Source: Pleodorina starrii
Taxonomy: Eukaryota > Chlorophyta > Chlorophyceae > Chlamydomonadales > Volvocaceae
Assembly (NCBI GenBank): GCA_030267565.1
Contig: BRXU01000016.1
Span: 622,501 to 686,500, forward strand
Direction: 5' to 3'
Length of the DNA stretch: 64,000 nucleotides
The stretch's first letter is position 1, and the number at the start of each line of letters is the position of its first letter. Under the pieces are notes generated by a model that saw nothing but the letters and a program-made list of their open reading frames with translations, was not told the origin of the DNA and did not search any database. Shown one piece after another: positions 33,088-46,400 of the stretch. A program made the translations under genes and the position numbers.

Positions 33088-36000
33088 ATGAGCTCAAGCT
33101 CCAACGACAACGCCATGAGCCGACCCCGGCGGCAGCAGCCGCCGCTGCCCTTCCAGCGCTGGCTTGCGTTCCGCGCATACAAGACAGACCTCCTTCTCAT
33201 AGTCACGGAGCTGCTCGTAACAAGTGCCATTCACACCGCGAAGCAATTTTCCACGCTGATGTGCGTCCCGGCGGCTGGCTGCGCCCTTGGTCGGGCCTTT
33301 CTGGACCTGCATCCGCCTTTCGACCCGGCAGCTCGCCGCGCGGACGCGCTCCTGGCCGGATTCCCCTGCGGCGAAAGCGACGTAAACAAGCTGCTCTACA
33401 CGTTTCGCACCGGAGCGGTTCTGGATCTGTGGCTGCGGCTGCGTCTTCACGACCTTCACAATCTGACGTTTGTTTTGGCGCACCTCTTGGCTCTCGCCAT
33501 CGGCATCGCGGCGCCATCGTTCTACATGCGCTGTCGCCACATCATCCTATGGGCGTTTCTCCTTGTCATAAGTTTGCTGGGCGTGCACCTCTCAACGACC
33601 TTCGCGCCGGACGGTCTGTTCCCGCTCGGGGCCGCCATGCTCCTTAGCAGCAGTCGGTGCGGTGCATCCGCGTTCTACAACTTCTGGAAGTCCTCTTTGA
33701 TACTGCAGGTACTTGAAGCTCTACTGGGTGGCTTTGGAAGTCATGTCTGTAAAGTATGTACCATACAGATAGATAGAGTCACTGTATATATGTTGTCAAT
33801 GCTGTAAGGTTGCGTCGAAAGGCGAAGCCGCCGTGTGACTACCGCAACGAAATCGACTGCTGCGTTCGATCGTCGCCTTTGCAAGATAGATACACGCACC
33901 TACGTTATCATTGTAGTCTTCTGATTCGGGTCGTCCGGATTCCACTTTGCAAAGTTAAGATAAACAAAATGGTATGATATGCACGCACTAAATGTGTGCC
34001 GCGCACGCCGCCCCGCCGCGCTCTGCTCCCCGGCCGCAGCTTCCCTCCTCTCTGCAGCTCTTCGTGGGTCCTACGATGTGGCTGATCTTCTTAAGCGTCA
34101 CGTCTGCCGTCGACAGCCGCATTATGGCGCTGCCAGCCGCCGCCGGCGGTATCGTACAGCCGCCGCCGCCGCCGCGCCTGCTGGGGCCGCGCCAGGCGGT
34201 GCTGCTTTTCTCTGTCATTGCGGTACTGCCGTACCTGGCTGCACGATTCTACGAACGCCACTGGCTGCTTCCGCAGTACCGCGCCTACTTACGGAGCTGC
34301 GGAGCTGAGGTCGCCGAGGGCGGCGTCAACGATGACCTCAGCGGTAGCAGGGGGCAGCGGCACACGGCCGCTTCTTGCAAAGACGTCCTCCCTGCTGAAT
34401 CAGCGGTTCCGGAGCCAAGCACGACCCCGACGCCGGCGGCGGCGGGCAGCTGCTGGCGCGGCCACATCCCCAGCAGATCATCGTCAGCATCGGCAATAAT
34501 CCGAACGGAAATGCTCGAGGACAACGCTCCGGGCGACACAGCACGCGCAGCGGTAGATGCACCAGCAGCCGACAGGGCCCTAAGTGCTCCGGAACCACCG
34601 GCGGCTGTGGCAGCGCCGCCAAACCAGCCTCCGCCTTCCCAGACAGCGCTGTACCGATCCTGCTGCCGTACAGTCGTGTTCAACATGAAGATACCGCTTC
34701 CGCCGGGCTGCAGCTTTGACGCCGCGGCAGCGAGGCTGTCCGCCATAGCGGTGGCCAAGCTCAACGCCCGGCTCGCCGCCGTTGAAGCCCAAGGCCAGTC
34801 GGGCCTTGCGGCGGATCTATCATCGCAGCCGGACGGCGGCGGCGGCGATGGCGGTGGCGAGCCCGCGGATGGTACGTCGCGGCGGCGGCGGCGGCGCAAC
34901 CTGCTGCGGCTGCAGTCGCTGGTTTGCGTGGAGGGCTGTGTGCAGCTGCTGGCGGTGGTGCAGGCGGTGGGGGAGGAAGTGCCTGCTGAGCCCAGCAGCA
35001 GCGGACTGCGCAGTGACCGCATCCACACGCGACAAGTGAGGCTGGGGCTGCCTGCTGCCGATGCGCTCGTCAACACCGCCGACTTCAATGCCGCATTGGA
35101 GACTCTAGTGGACGAGCTGGAGTACGGCGGTAGCGATGGCGACGACGAGGCTGTGCAGGGCCGCTGTCCCGGTGGTGGTGCTGCCTTGCCGCCGCTGCTG
35201 TGGCCGCCCGTACTGCGACGTTTGGATGAGGCCTCAACCGCTGCTGGTGGCATTGGTGGCGATGGCAGCGGCGACGGTGATACAGTGCTGGTGCTGCTGC
35301 CGACTGGGGGCACCGCCGTGCGCTGCGTGGTGGTGGGACCCGTGGGTCGGTGGCAGCAGCAGCAGCAGGAGGTGTACCTGGATGAAGAGCTGCAGGCGGA
35401 GGAGCTGCTGCTGCCGGCGGATGCCAAGTGCGGCGACAGCCAGGGGGAGGACGGAGAGGGCGGCGGCGGTGGAAGCGAGGCCGCCTACCGGGCCGTGAGG
35501 TGGGTAGCGCACTAGCGCTGCTGACATACCCTAAGGGCCTAATGGCGGGCGTCGGTTAACGAAACCGGCTGCAATACCGTACCGCTTGTAGAACATATGT
35601 ATGTAGAACATATCACGCAGCGGACATGTTACCATGCTTGTAATGACAAGTCGCCTTTGATAAGGGATGCCGGACATTCAATGACATGTATCAAGGTATT
35701 TGATCCGCTGCCGCCTGCCACGTTGCAGGATTCGGCTGCCGCCCACTTCCCGGGCGGCCTCCGGAGCCCTGTCGCTGCACCTCCTGCCGCCCAGGGCCGC
35801 AGCAGCCGATAAATGCCCGCAGATAACCGCTGATGACAGCTCGCCGCCGCCGCCATCCCCATCGGACCACACGGAACCCGCCACTTCCGCCACCGCCGCA
35901 GCCCCCGGCAGAAACGCTGCTATGAAGACGGCGGCGGCGGCGGCGGAGGAGGAGGAGGAGGACGCGAATGTCGCTGCCGCCACCACCACCACCACCACCC

Positions 36001-38140
36001 GCAGCGGCGAGGGCAGCAATTGGGAGCTCCTCGCCACGCTGCCCCTGCTGGTACTGCCCGACGATGCTGCAGAGGAGGTACGGTAGCTGTACGGCAGCGG
36101 CCTTTTCGAGGACGGCGATTCCATTCTTTCCACTCTCGACCAGCTTCTGGTGTCAAAAGGTGATGAATCTGGCGGCAAGGCCAATGTGCCCGACAGCAGC
36201 AGAGCGAGACATGCAGCAGAACTGTGCCCGCCCTCAGTCCAAAAGCTGGCGGCCACGGCGGCGGCGGCGCAGCACGGCAGCGGCCTCCTCAGCCTGGCGA
36301 ACGACATGGGCTGTGCACTGGGCTCGGGCTCGAGGTACGGCCCTGCTTGGCCGCCGCCTCAGCAAAAGCTCCCCACCGACCCACGGGTCAACGGCCATCT
36401 GTTTGCGTTCCTGGAGAGTTACCGCATGAGGGCGTGCCTGCGGGAGTGCCGTTTCGCGACAGGGGCCGCCGCTGAGGTCGCCGTGACGCACAGCACAGAC
36501 GCTGCCGCTGCCGCGGGCGATGAAGGCCTGGCCACTACTGCCGCCCCGGCGGACCCGTCGGCGGCGGCTCAAGCGGCGGCCCGAAGGGATGGCGGCGGCG
36601 CCTCGTCGTCGTCTGGCAGTCTCCCCCCAACCTCCAGCTCCGCCACAACCTTCAACAACGACGGCGACGACGACTACAGCGGCACTTGCGCCACCACGGC
36701 AGTCGCTGACGGCACCGCCGCTGCTACCGCCGCCACCGCTGCCGCCGCCGCCGGGGAACGCCTTCGGTCACCCGCATCCGGCGGCAGTGGCGGCAGCGTT
36801 CCTGGGCGGCGCAACAGGTCGGAGGCGGATGTGGGCGTCCGGCGGTCCGGGCTCCGCTCCCTGCTGTTCGGGTTCTGGCCCCGGGACCTGGAGTCGGCCT
36901 ACCAGGACTTCAAGGCGGAACAGCGCCGGCAGCTGGACAGGGCCGGGCTGGTGATGCAGCTGATCATTGTCACGTCCAACCTGATGCAAACGTACAGTGC
37001 AGCGGTGAGGCAGCCGCCCCCAGCCCCGCCGGCGGCCGGCAGTGGTGGCGGCGGCGGCCCCCAGCGCCAGCTGTACCTGCCGTACCTGCCGTACCTGCAT
37101 GTGCTGTCCCAGGGAATCTACACTTTGGTCGGCGTTGCGCTGCCGCTCCTGCTGGCCTTCGTCACCACCTTGCACGTCAGGTGGGTGGGTGGATAATGAT
37201 GAGGTGTGTAGCTATCTATCTAGCTAGATAGTGGCCCACATGCCTGCGTAGCACGCACGGCATGCAGCTGTAAACAAGCAAAAGCTACGTAGCTACGTAA
37301 AACCGCTCCACTACAATGCTTGATTGCCCTACTACTAGAGCAACCCGCCAGCTATCTAACGAACTACACGTGCTGGCTGATGAGCTGACTAAGCCTTCCG
37401 TTGGTGCGGACATCCCCTGGATGACTTCCGCTGGCCTGTCGGCTGGACGTCGATCGGTTGGCTGCCAGCAGGTGCCGCAACCGGCTGCTGCTGCTGCGGG
37501 CGCTCCTGGACTACGGCATGATTGCGCTCATCCTCATGCCCGGCCCCTGGGGCGACTTGCCGCTGACTGTGCCGGACGTCTGGGTGGTGTTCGTGTGCCG
37601 CCGCAACGGTCTGCTGCTGTACCGAGGAGTCTGGGAGCCATTCATTTTGCAGGTTAGTTAAGGTGGCGTACGTGTGGGTGGAGCTGTGGGTTCATATTTG
37701 TAACATACACGATGCCCCGTGCCTTGCTGTTGACGCTGCGTTGTTTGACAAGCCATGCATCCGCGTTTCGCTAGCTGTTTGCTTTGTATGGTACTGATGC
37801 TGCATCCTCGTTTGTGTATGTGCGCACCTGGTTGGCCGCCGCCCGCCCGCAGCTGTCCCCGCACCTAGCCATCTGGCCGGCGCTGTCCTCACTGGTTTAC
37901 GTGAAGATGCTAATCCGGCCCTGCTTCGGCGGCTGCTGGCGCCCCGCGCTGTTCCTCACGCTCTGCACCTCGAGTTGCCACTTGGCCATCTCCGCCGCCA
38001 CCGACGCCATCACGCGGCGGAAGTTCCTGACGGCAAGGGCGGCGGCGGCGGAGGCGGTGCGAGGGGGGGGCGGCGGTGGGGCAGTCGGCGGTGGCCACCA
38101 TCAGAAGCAAGCAGCTCGCTGCTGCAGCGATGAAGAGTAG
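33088..38140 (+). CDS. Multi-pass membrane protein, right paralogue, with in-frame TAG
   Basis: Exons mirror the left copy: 33088-33708, 34040-35499, 35729-37180, 37472-37652, 37853-38140. Phases match exactly and the frame runs through 1,333 codons, but codon 813 (36084-36086, exon 3) is TAG where the left copy has CAC (EELRHLYRS versus EEVR-stop-LYGS). The frame continues intact afterwards, with the same landmarks: CVPAAGCALGRAFLDLHPPF, FYERHWLLPQYRAYL, IPLPPGCSFD, GFWPRDLESAYQDFK, ALILMPGPWGD and IWPALSSLVYVKML. Either the gene is a very young pseudogene making an 812-residue product that lacks the last membrane helices, or a small intron or a sequencing error removes the stop. Same unknown family as the left copy, with divergence concentrated in the low-complexity loops of exons 2 and 3. 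Confidence 0.62.
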
Positions 38141-39885
38141 CGAGTGAGGCACTGCATGTTTGTTGGGCGCATGAGGGGGAGCGGTGGTATCGATGTACAA
38201 GATGCGCCCATGCGCAATGCACACACTAGGTTGGTAGATGCAGCGGCGGCGGCCTGCTGGCAACGCAAGGCGGGTTGCTGAAACCTACCCCAGCAGCAGC
38301 CTTTCCGATTGCGGAGCCTTCAATTGAACGGATCGAATTAGTTGGGGACGGCCGCACTCACAGTAATAACACGTAATAAGAAATGGACTGAGTACGTAGA
38401 ATCTGTTCAACATACATGGCATGCACGCACGCACGTTACACACCCGATGTGAGTCACGCCACGGCGACACGTAGTTGGGGAATGAACGTCGCTCGCTCGG
38501 TCCCATGGATGGGCGGTCAACAACGTACATGAGCTTGGAACGAACTGGGCAGCAAAGCATTCTGTCGAAAGGACGCCTTGTTGCAGAAACGGCCTTGATC
38601 TATATCTCGGCTCATTTGGATGGGTTCATTCAAACGCACGCCGTGCATGGCCGAGCGAGGTGGTAGTCTTCGGGGTCTCGGCGCTGTGCGTCAAGTAAGC
38701 CAGTTGCACGCCGAGCTAGCAGCAGTTGTTTGGTTTGGGGTCATCCAGCCATCCACGCGTTCTTGAGTATGCTTGTTTCCTGCAGGCTGCGTGCAATGCA
38801 TGCGTCACATACAGCAGTTGCTTGTTCGTAGCTACGTATAGGGATGTGCATGATCGTAGCTGCGGCGGGCGGCGGGGAGCGAGCACGCCTCCATCCCTCC
38901 CCCCACGCACTACCCCCTGGAGCGGCCCATACACGCATCTGGCCCCGGATGGATGATTGGCGGCAGGTAACGCGCGCGGTGCCTGCGGTGATGCCTGGGT
39001 TGGGCTAAGAACAACTAAAAACGTATTCCCTACATAAAGCGGGCTAATAATAATAAATAATAATGATACGCCCGGCCGGTAGCCGAGGCGTGGGTCATGG
39101 AAGCAGAGGGGGTGACGGGTTTCCCCGGTCCCAGCCCCCCCCCCACCACCGCAAGGAAATTTAGACTTGTCCCACGTTTGTTACGTGCCGGCCGGTGTCG
39201 GTTCTGCATGGGGATTACGTTCCATTGGCCTGTGGGTTGCAACGATAGTGTTGAGTGTCCTAACTGCATGGCTAATAACCAAACCTTACGGGTACGTACC
39301 AACTTAACCGCATCTAATAATTACGGATGAGGACGATCATTTTATCCGCGCAGGTGTCCCGGATTGCTGTCTTCTTTGAGAGGGCTGTCTGACGTATGTA
39401 GCTGCGTGGTGGTGATGGTGGTTTTCACTGCTCTTCGTTGCTTTTTGCCAATCCGAATCTGTCACGAAAGCAGGACGACCCACCCCATCAGAAACGGGCG
39501 CAGACACAGACTGAACAGTCCAGCAGGAACGAATACGACGCGGATCTGTCCAAGCCTCATTGGCAATGACAACACCGGGCCAAGGACCCGGATCCCTTCA
39601 TTCATTGCACCCAATCACGCGTGTGCTCAGGGTCTGATGGTGCCCTTACTTCCCGACCTGTGCCTCGTAAACGTTTTCGATTATTAAAAGTCAAGGACTG
39701 GCCAGCAGCTCGCGGTATACATGAGCCCTGCCTTTCAGCGCACCTTCTGCACATTTCCTCACCGCAGCTCGCCTCATCCACCCGCCCGCCATCAGCCACC
39801 GCCGTCGCACAGCACCATGGCGCCACTGAAATCGCACCGCACTCGCTCGCGCACTCACTCGCCCACACGCACTCCATGCGCGCCC
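38141..39885. other. Convergent intergenic region, no gene seen
   Basis: Lies between the 3' ends of the right membrane paralogue (+) and the first NLR-like gene (-). The first ~60 bp match the 3' flank of the left paralogue. The stretch 39740-39885 resembles 59350-59503, the 3' flank of the second NLR-like gene, so it is part of the tandem duplication unit. The rest shows nothing recognisable. Confidence 0.55.
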
Positions 39886-42800
39886 TCAGCCGGCGGTCAG
39901 CGCCCAGGGGCACGTGTACGTCAGCTCGCGCCGTCGTACAGCCTCATCGTACGACCAAACCCGCACTGTGGCATCAGTGCCAGCCGTGATCACTGCCCTG
40001 CTCACACCGCCGCCGCCTCCGCTGCCACTGCTGCCGCCCGCGGCGTCCTGCGTTCCAGCGGCGACAGGTCGCGTCCAGAAAGCCACGCTGCGCACGGCTC
40101 CCTGGTGGCCCTTAAGTGTGGCGACTCGGGCTGGAGATCGCAGGTCGGACATGTTCCAGATGGCTGCGAAGGGGGGTTTGGGCGGCAGCAGGGTGTGGGA
40201 ATCAGGAAATAAAGGGGGAGCTGGGGAACTGGGGAACATTTTCGTGGTTTTATACCAACGGATTATTTTTTATTAATTATTATGTTAATTATTATATATT
40301 AAACAAATTTAAATATATTTAAATATTATCAAAATATAATTTATTATTGATCCACACAATGGTAATTAGTACTTACCACATTAGGACAGGTACGGTATTG
40401 TAGCCGTTGTTGCCAGTTGTCCGTCATAAGGCGGGGACCATCCGACCTACGTACCCCCCAAGCTTCGATATGATGCCCAAACGAGCTGCTGCCTGCCTCC
40501 CCCAAACCGTGCGACCAAGTCCCCGATGAGTGACCAATCTCTTATTACCGCAATGCCGCATGGCATTCTTGCCAAGCCAACAGCAGCGGCACGGCAAACG
40601 AACCCTGCCCTGCCTTGCGCATGGTCCGCACTCTTTCTGGCTGGCGCAGGCAGCAGCTGCCCTCGAACCCTTTCCCCTCCTCCATCCCCCTCCTCACCTG
40701 TGGCTCCGTCTTCCGAGCCAGTCGCCAGCAAGTTGCGGTCCAGCGGGTCGAACGCCACCGCTGTCACGTCCCCCTTAAGCCCCAAGATGTCGGCAACCTG
40801 AACCAACACATTCGCAGCAGCAACGCATACCGGTAGTCGATAACAGCGTTTGTTTTTCCACGTAACAATAACGCATCAACACAATCGCAGAACCGGCTCG
40901 CTGAACGCCTAAGCAGCAATGCCAGGGGCGGGCGGGCGGCGGCAGCAGTGGCGACGAATACGGTACGGCAATGAACACCGCGCGCGCGCTGGCTGCAGCC
41001 ACCCCAGATCCGACCCGATGCCCTAGGTAGGTCTATGCACGGCCGCCCCATCCAGCCGCACAGCCCCACCCCGCCAAGCACCGCCCTTGTTAGCGACCAG
41101 AGGCGTCTCTCGAACGGTACCGGTGGGTTCGCCCTTCCGTTCGCCCCCACTTTCATGATGTCGGACACGCACTACTGCCACCGCCATCACTACTGATACC
41201 TACGCAAGCAAGCAAGGAGCCACGCAGTCTGTCTCACCTGCTGCCCGCTTGTGGCGTCCCACACGTGCGCGCGGCCCTCATCCGTTTTGCCATACTTTTG
41301 GTACCCGCCTGCCACCAGAACCCCGTCAGCTGAACACGCCACGCCGTAAACAGCACGGTAGTAATAATCGTCGACGGCTTTCGGCCGGTAGACATCGCAC
41401 AGCAGCCACTCCCGCTGCAGCTCGTCCGGCGACAAACCAGCACATATGGAGATGGAGCCGCCTTCGTGGCCAGACGCTATGTAGTAACTGTCAGGAGCCC
41501 AGGCGAGGCACGTAAACGCTGTATTGCCCGGAACGCGCTCCAAGGGCTGCAGTTTCAGAGGCCGTAGCCAAAGCTGGTCGCCGCTGTCGCCGTTGTCATC
41601 ACCGCCGCCACCGCCGCCGCCGAAGTAATGTTCCTGCCAGGCGGCTGCGTCCCACACCGCCAAGTTTGCGCCGTCCGCGCTGCCGGACGCGAGGCGGTCA
41701 CCTTTGGCACTGAAGCCAACCGCTTTGACCCAACGAACGTGGCCAGACGACAGGACCAGCTCCGGAACCGTGGGTCGGTCCAGGCGGTACACCCGTATCT
41801 GCATGCAATGTATGTAAGGCGTGGCATGCATGGCAAGTGCTATTATAAAAAGGCGGTGCTAGACGGGCCGGCGGGGATCCCTGGCAGGCGATCCCTGGCG
41901 GCGGGCAGGCGGGCGGGGATCCCTGGCAGGTGCGTGGGGGTGCGCTCTGCGCTGGGGTCCCTGTTACTGGACCTCACGGAACGAAGCCCCAGAAGGCTAT
42001 AGCATACATGGCGGATGATTTGACTGGTAATAATAACCAGGCTCGCGCCCTCCCACGCCATGAGGGAGTTATGGCATGTCACGACAATTGATGTACGACG
42101 TACCGTAGAGTCCTCCGATCCGCTGGCCAGCGTCACCCCATCCGGCGCGAAGGCAACGTTGCTGACAGCCTTGGTGTGGCCCCTGAGCTGCATCATCCGT
42201 CCCAAGCCGCCGCCGCCACAGCCGCTGCCGCCGCCGATCAACTCAACCTCCTGCGTATTCTTCAGGTGCTGCCCACCTTGCAGGTCCTTCCGCTGCTGCT
42301 GTTGCTGGTGCTGTTGCTGCTGTTGCTGCTGCTGCTGCCCATCCTCGGCGGCGGTGGGTGACTTTGGCCGTGGTGCCGCCGCCTCCGTTGCCTCCGCCGC
42401 CACCTCCGGTGACTTCGGTGGCGGCACTGGCGGCGGCGGTGCGAACAGCGGCGGCAGCGCCCAGACGCTGACTGTCTCGTGCTGAGAGGCTGTGGCCACG
42501 TAGCCTTTGGAGGCTGCTAGGGCCATATGCAAGATGCCCCGGCTGAGCTGCTGTTGTGCGGGGGCGCTGACGGCGGCACGGGCGTCCCAGATGCGAACCT
42601 GCCCACACACGGCAGTTGGTGCGTGGTTGATGGTCAATGGCAGTTGGTTGTTGGTTGATTGCAGCTGATGAACAACTCGTGAAGGAGCGCAACATGCTTT
42701 TCACCCTGCCCCCAGACATCCTGTTTTCAGATGCTGACTGCTTTATCCCGTTCGTGTCACGCAACCCCAACTAAGCCCACCACAGCAGGACAGTCCCCGG

Positions 42801-43435
42801 CTCTCCCCGATGTACGCAGTGCCGTACCGTTGCGTCGGAGGAACCAGACACCAGCAGTCGCCCATCGTACGACAGATCGCAGCCAAGAACGTTCTTCGTG
42901 TGGTCTTGAAGTACGGCAAGCTGACGGCCGTCGGCCAGGTCCCACACACGGACCTGCAGCAGATGACAAGTGAGCGCGTCCAGTGTATCAACCGCCCGGA
43001 TTTCGGAGTCAGAGAAAAACCCAAAGTTACAAGCTACAAGTTCCACGTAAGAGTGGAGGCGTCTGTGAATGTCGGTTCAGGGGCATTAACAGTGGGCCGT
43101 TGATAAAGATGCAGCACCGGGCGGGTACTACCTCATGTTGGTCAGTGGAATCCAGATCCTAATAAAATAAAAATGCAAACCTACAAACAGAGCATTGTCG
43201 CCTCGGTGAAAGGATACACATACATTAGTTTTAATCAGATAAGCACAGCCGATGAGCGACATAAACCCCAAAACGGTGTGCTGCTGTGCGCCTTCCCCCG
43301 CCGTCGCCGACCGTGTGCCTTACCGTGCTGTCGTTGCTCGAGCTGTACACCGTGCGCGCGTCCCGTGCTGCCACCAGGCCGCTAACTTCCGAGGTATGGC
43401 CGCGCAAGACCAGCTGAAGACGCCAAGAAGAAGGA

Positions 43436-43470
<35 letters not shown>

Positions 43471-46400
43471 AGAAGGATCCCCTGCTGGCGGCGTTGCCAC
43501 ACCTGCCTTCTCTGGGCCCGCCCCCGGTGCCGTCGGCTCTCGCCGCCACACGCCTATCTCCCCGCCTGACATCCCCGCCAACAGCGAAGCGCCGTCGGTC
43601 GTGAACACCACACACTTGACCGCGCCATCTCCCGTGCTGGAGCCTTCAGCCTTGGAGGTCGCGGTGGTTGCTGCCGCCGCAGTGGCGGGGTCACTGGCAC
43701 AGCTGCCGCTGGCGGCAATGTCAGCAGTGGCGTTTACTTGCCCCATCTGCAGTCAATACACGGACACGGGGGTAGCACGGAGCCCGCCGGCCGTCAGCAT
43801 CCTTGACCTGCGACCCTGGACGAGTCTCCCAAACCCCCGCCCAACATACACACTTGGCTGCAATCCACGAGATGCTCCACGGCGGTTAGGAAGGTTGGGT
43901 TAGGAAGGGTAGGGTTAGGAAGTGTTGCCGTAGGTTGAGTTGGATAAGGAGGGTTGGGTTTAAGCCCCATAAGCTCCACGGGGACAAGAAAGGTCGGCCT
44001 TCAAGCCCCGTTCTGGTCCATCCATGTCCAAACTCTCCGTGTAATCGTGGCTGCACATCACCACCAACGCACCCCGACATACCTGTGAAACGCATGGCCG
44101 CATGCACCTCAACGCGTGCAATACACCCCCCCTCTCCAAGCCCCCCGCCCATCCCCCCTCCCTTCCCGCACCTGCTCCCCCGTCGCCACATCCCACACCC
44201 TCACGCAGCCGTCCCTCCCGCCGCTAGCCAGCAGTAGGCCGTCGGGAGTGAAGGCGCAGCAGGAGGCCGCATGTGGGCTGTGTGACCCACGGGTCGGCAG
44301 CGCCTCGATGGCCGCTGCAGCCGCCGCCGCCGTCTCGGCCGGCTGCAGGCGCCATATCACGACCTGCAAGACGAAGGAGACGATTTGGGGGCAATCAGGG
44401 CGGTTGTGGGTGAGGGTGGGCATGGCTCTACGGGAGGGAGCAGTAACACGGGAGCGCTGGATGGGTCACTCTGCCCATCCAGCGCACACGTGTGCGTGGC
44501 TGCTTCCTCCCGTAGAGCCTTACCTCTCAGCCACGTACCGGTATCCGCCAGTTCCTGACCCTTTCATGTTGCGTGGCATCCATGTTGCGAGGCATCCATG
44601 TTCAGTCATTACCTAGGCCACACCACCCACCATGCCGCCCTCGTCGGTGGATGCCATGTGGCGGCCGTCCGGGCTGACACGGAGCGAGGAAAGCTGGATC
44701 TGATGGTGGCGCACGCAGGCCAGCTCCTCACCTGATGGGTCGGTGGGTCGGTGGGCGGGCAACGGGGAGTCGAGGGAGGGGAGCGGCTGGAGCACCGGCA
44801 ACAGGTAGGGAGCGAGGAGGCTGGGACGGGAGGAACCAAGTGATGGAGGCGGGCACGCGGCGCCGCACACCGCTAGACAACCCGGAAGGATGAGGACCCG
44901 GAAGGATGAGACCCGGAAGGATGAGACCCGAAAGGATGAGGAAGGCATGATGTTAGGGTGTGTGGACGGCCCCCTGGCACGCTCGCTCGCTCCCCGATCC
45001 ACTTCACAACCACTCAACCCTGCCCCATCAAGCTTACAAGATGGACCTTGCATGCCCGTCCTTGGCCGTCAACTACCCAACCCACTCATGCAAAGGGCCA
45101 ACCAGCAACTATCAACCCCCATCTCCCAGCCGTCGCACCAGTGATTGCGTCCCAGAGCCGGATCGTCTTGTCGAATCCGGCGGACGCCAGCAACAGATGA
45201 CAGCTCTGCTGGTGACGCTGCCGGCGCTGCTGCGGATAGCTGCTGTTCTGGCCTGCCGGTCCCCGCCCTGCATCGCCACCGCCGCCTTCATTGCTGCTGC
45301 CGCCGGAGGCTCCAGCCTGCTCCTCCTCCTCCGCAGCAGCAGCAGCAGCAGCAGCAGCCCTCCCCACGCCGCTGTTACTCCTGGTGCCGCTGTTGCACCT
45401 GTTGCTGCTGCTGCCCCGTACCTCCGATGGAATCCCAGCGGAGCACTGCCGCACCGGAATGCTCACAAATGTGACGTCTGTCACTTTGCCAACGTGGCCC
45501 CCCAGCTGTAGCACCTTCTCGCCGGTCGTGGGGTCGTACACACGCACCTGAGGAACGATGTGGAAAGGCGGGAAGGAGAGGATGGTGCGTGTGGGGCAGC
45601 AGGGTCGTCGGGAGCTGGAAGGGGTGTGTGTGCATGGAGGATTGTATATGAGAGAGGGAGGGAAGAGGGGCAGATGGCAGGGTCGGCCGGGTGACTTGAT
45701 GCGTTTCACAAGCGGGAAACGCTCGGGGCTTTGACTAGCTAGCTAGCAGGGGCTTCATGTCGACTGAGGGTCAACAACCGCCTCCCACCGCCTCACACTC
45801 AGAGCCGCTCGCTGCGCTGCTGAGCTCCCGCGAGCGGGCGGGCCCAACGCCAAATCGACGCGTCCTCCTTCATTCATAGTTTCCTTTCGTCCTTGCTTCC
45901 ATCCCTCCCTTCCCAATTCCTTCCACGCGCAAGCAACCACATTCCCTTCCACACGCAACCAGCGAGACGCACACAACAAAGCGCACCGTGCTTTTGAGAC
46001 TTGACCTGTCCGGGTTGTGTGCCGCCGCGAGCAGCGAGCCGTCAGGGGAGAAGCGCACTGTCTTGAACGCCGTGTATGCGTCCCCTTTGACCACAGCCAA
46101 GCAGGCGGGCCATTCAGTGTACACAGGCGCCACCACCACACAAGCCTCCTGCTGCTGCTGCTCCTGCTGCTGCTGCGGTGGCGATGATGAGGTTTGGGCA
46201 GCGGCCCCCGCCGCGGGCTTCGGGCCACAGCTGGTGCCATTTCGGTATCGGGATCGGGCAGCGGCGGCTGCAGCCCGGGTGGCGGAGCCGAGGGGCGTCT
46301 CAAACGCGAGCTGTTCGATGAGGTCGGGGTCATGCTCCAGGGTAGGGTGGTCCCGCTGGATAAGGCGCACCTGCACGGTATGTAGCCGCGCGGCAGGGAC

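Noticed and set aside
34285..35427. A 380-codon minus-strand Ser-rich frame
   Set aside because: Antisense shadow of exon 2 of the right membrane paralogue.
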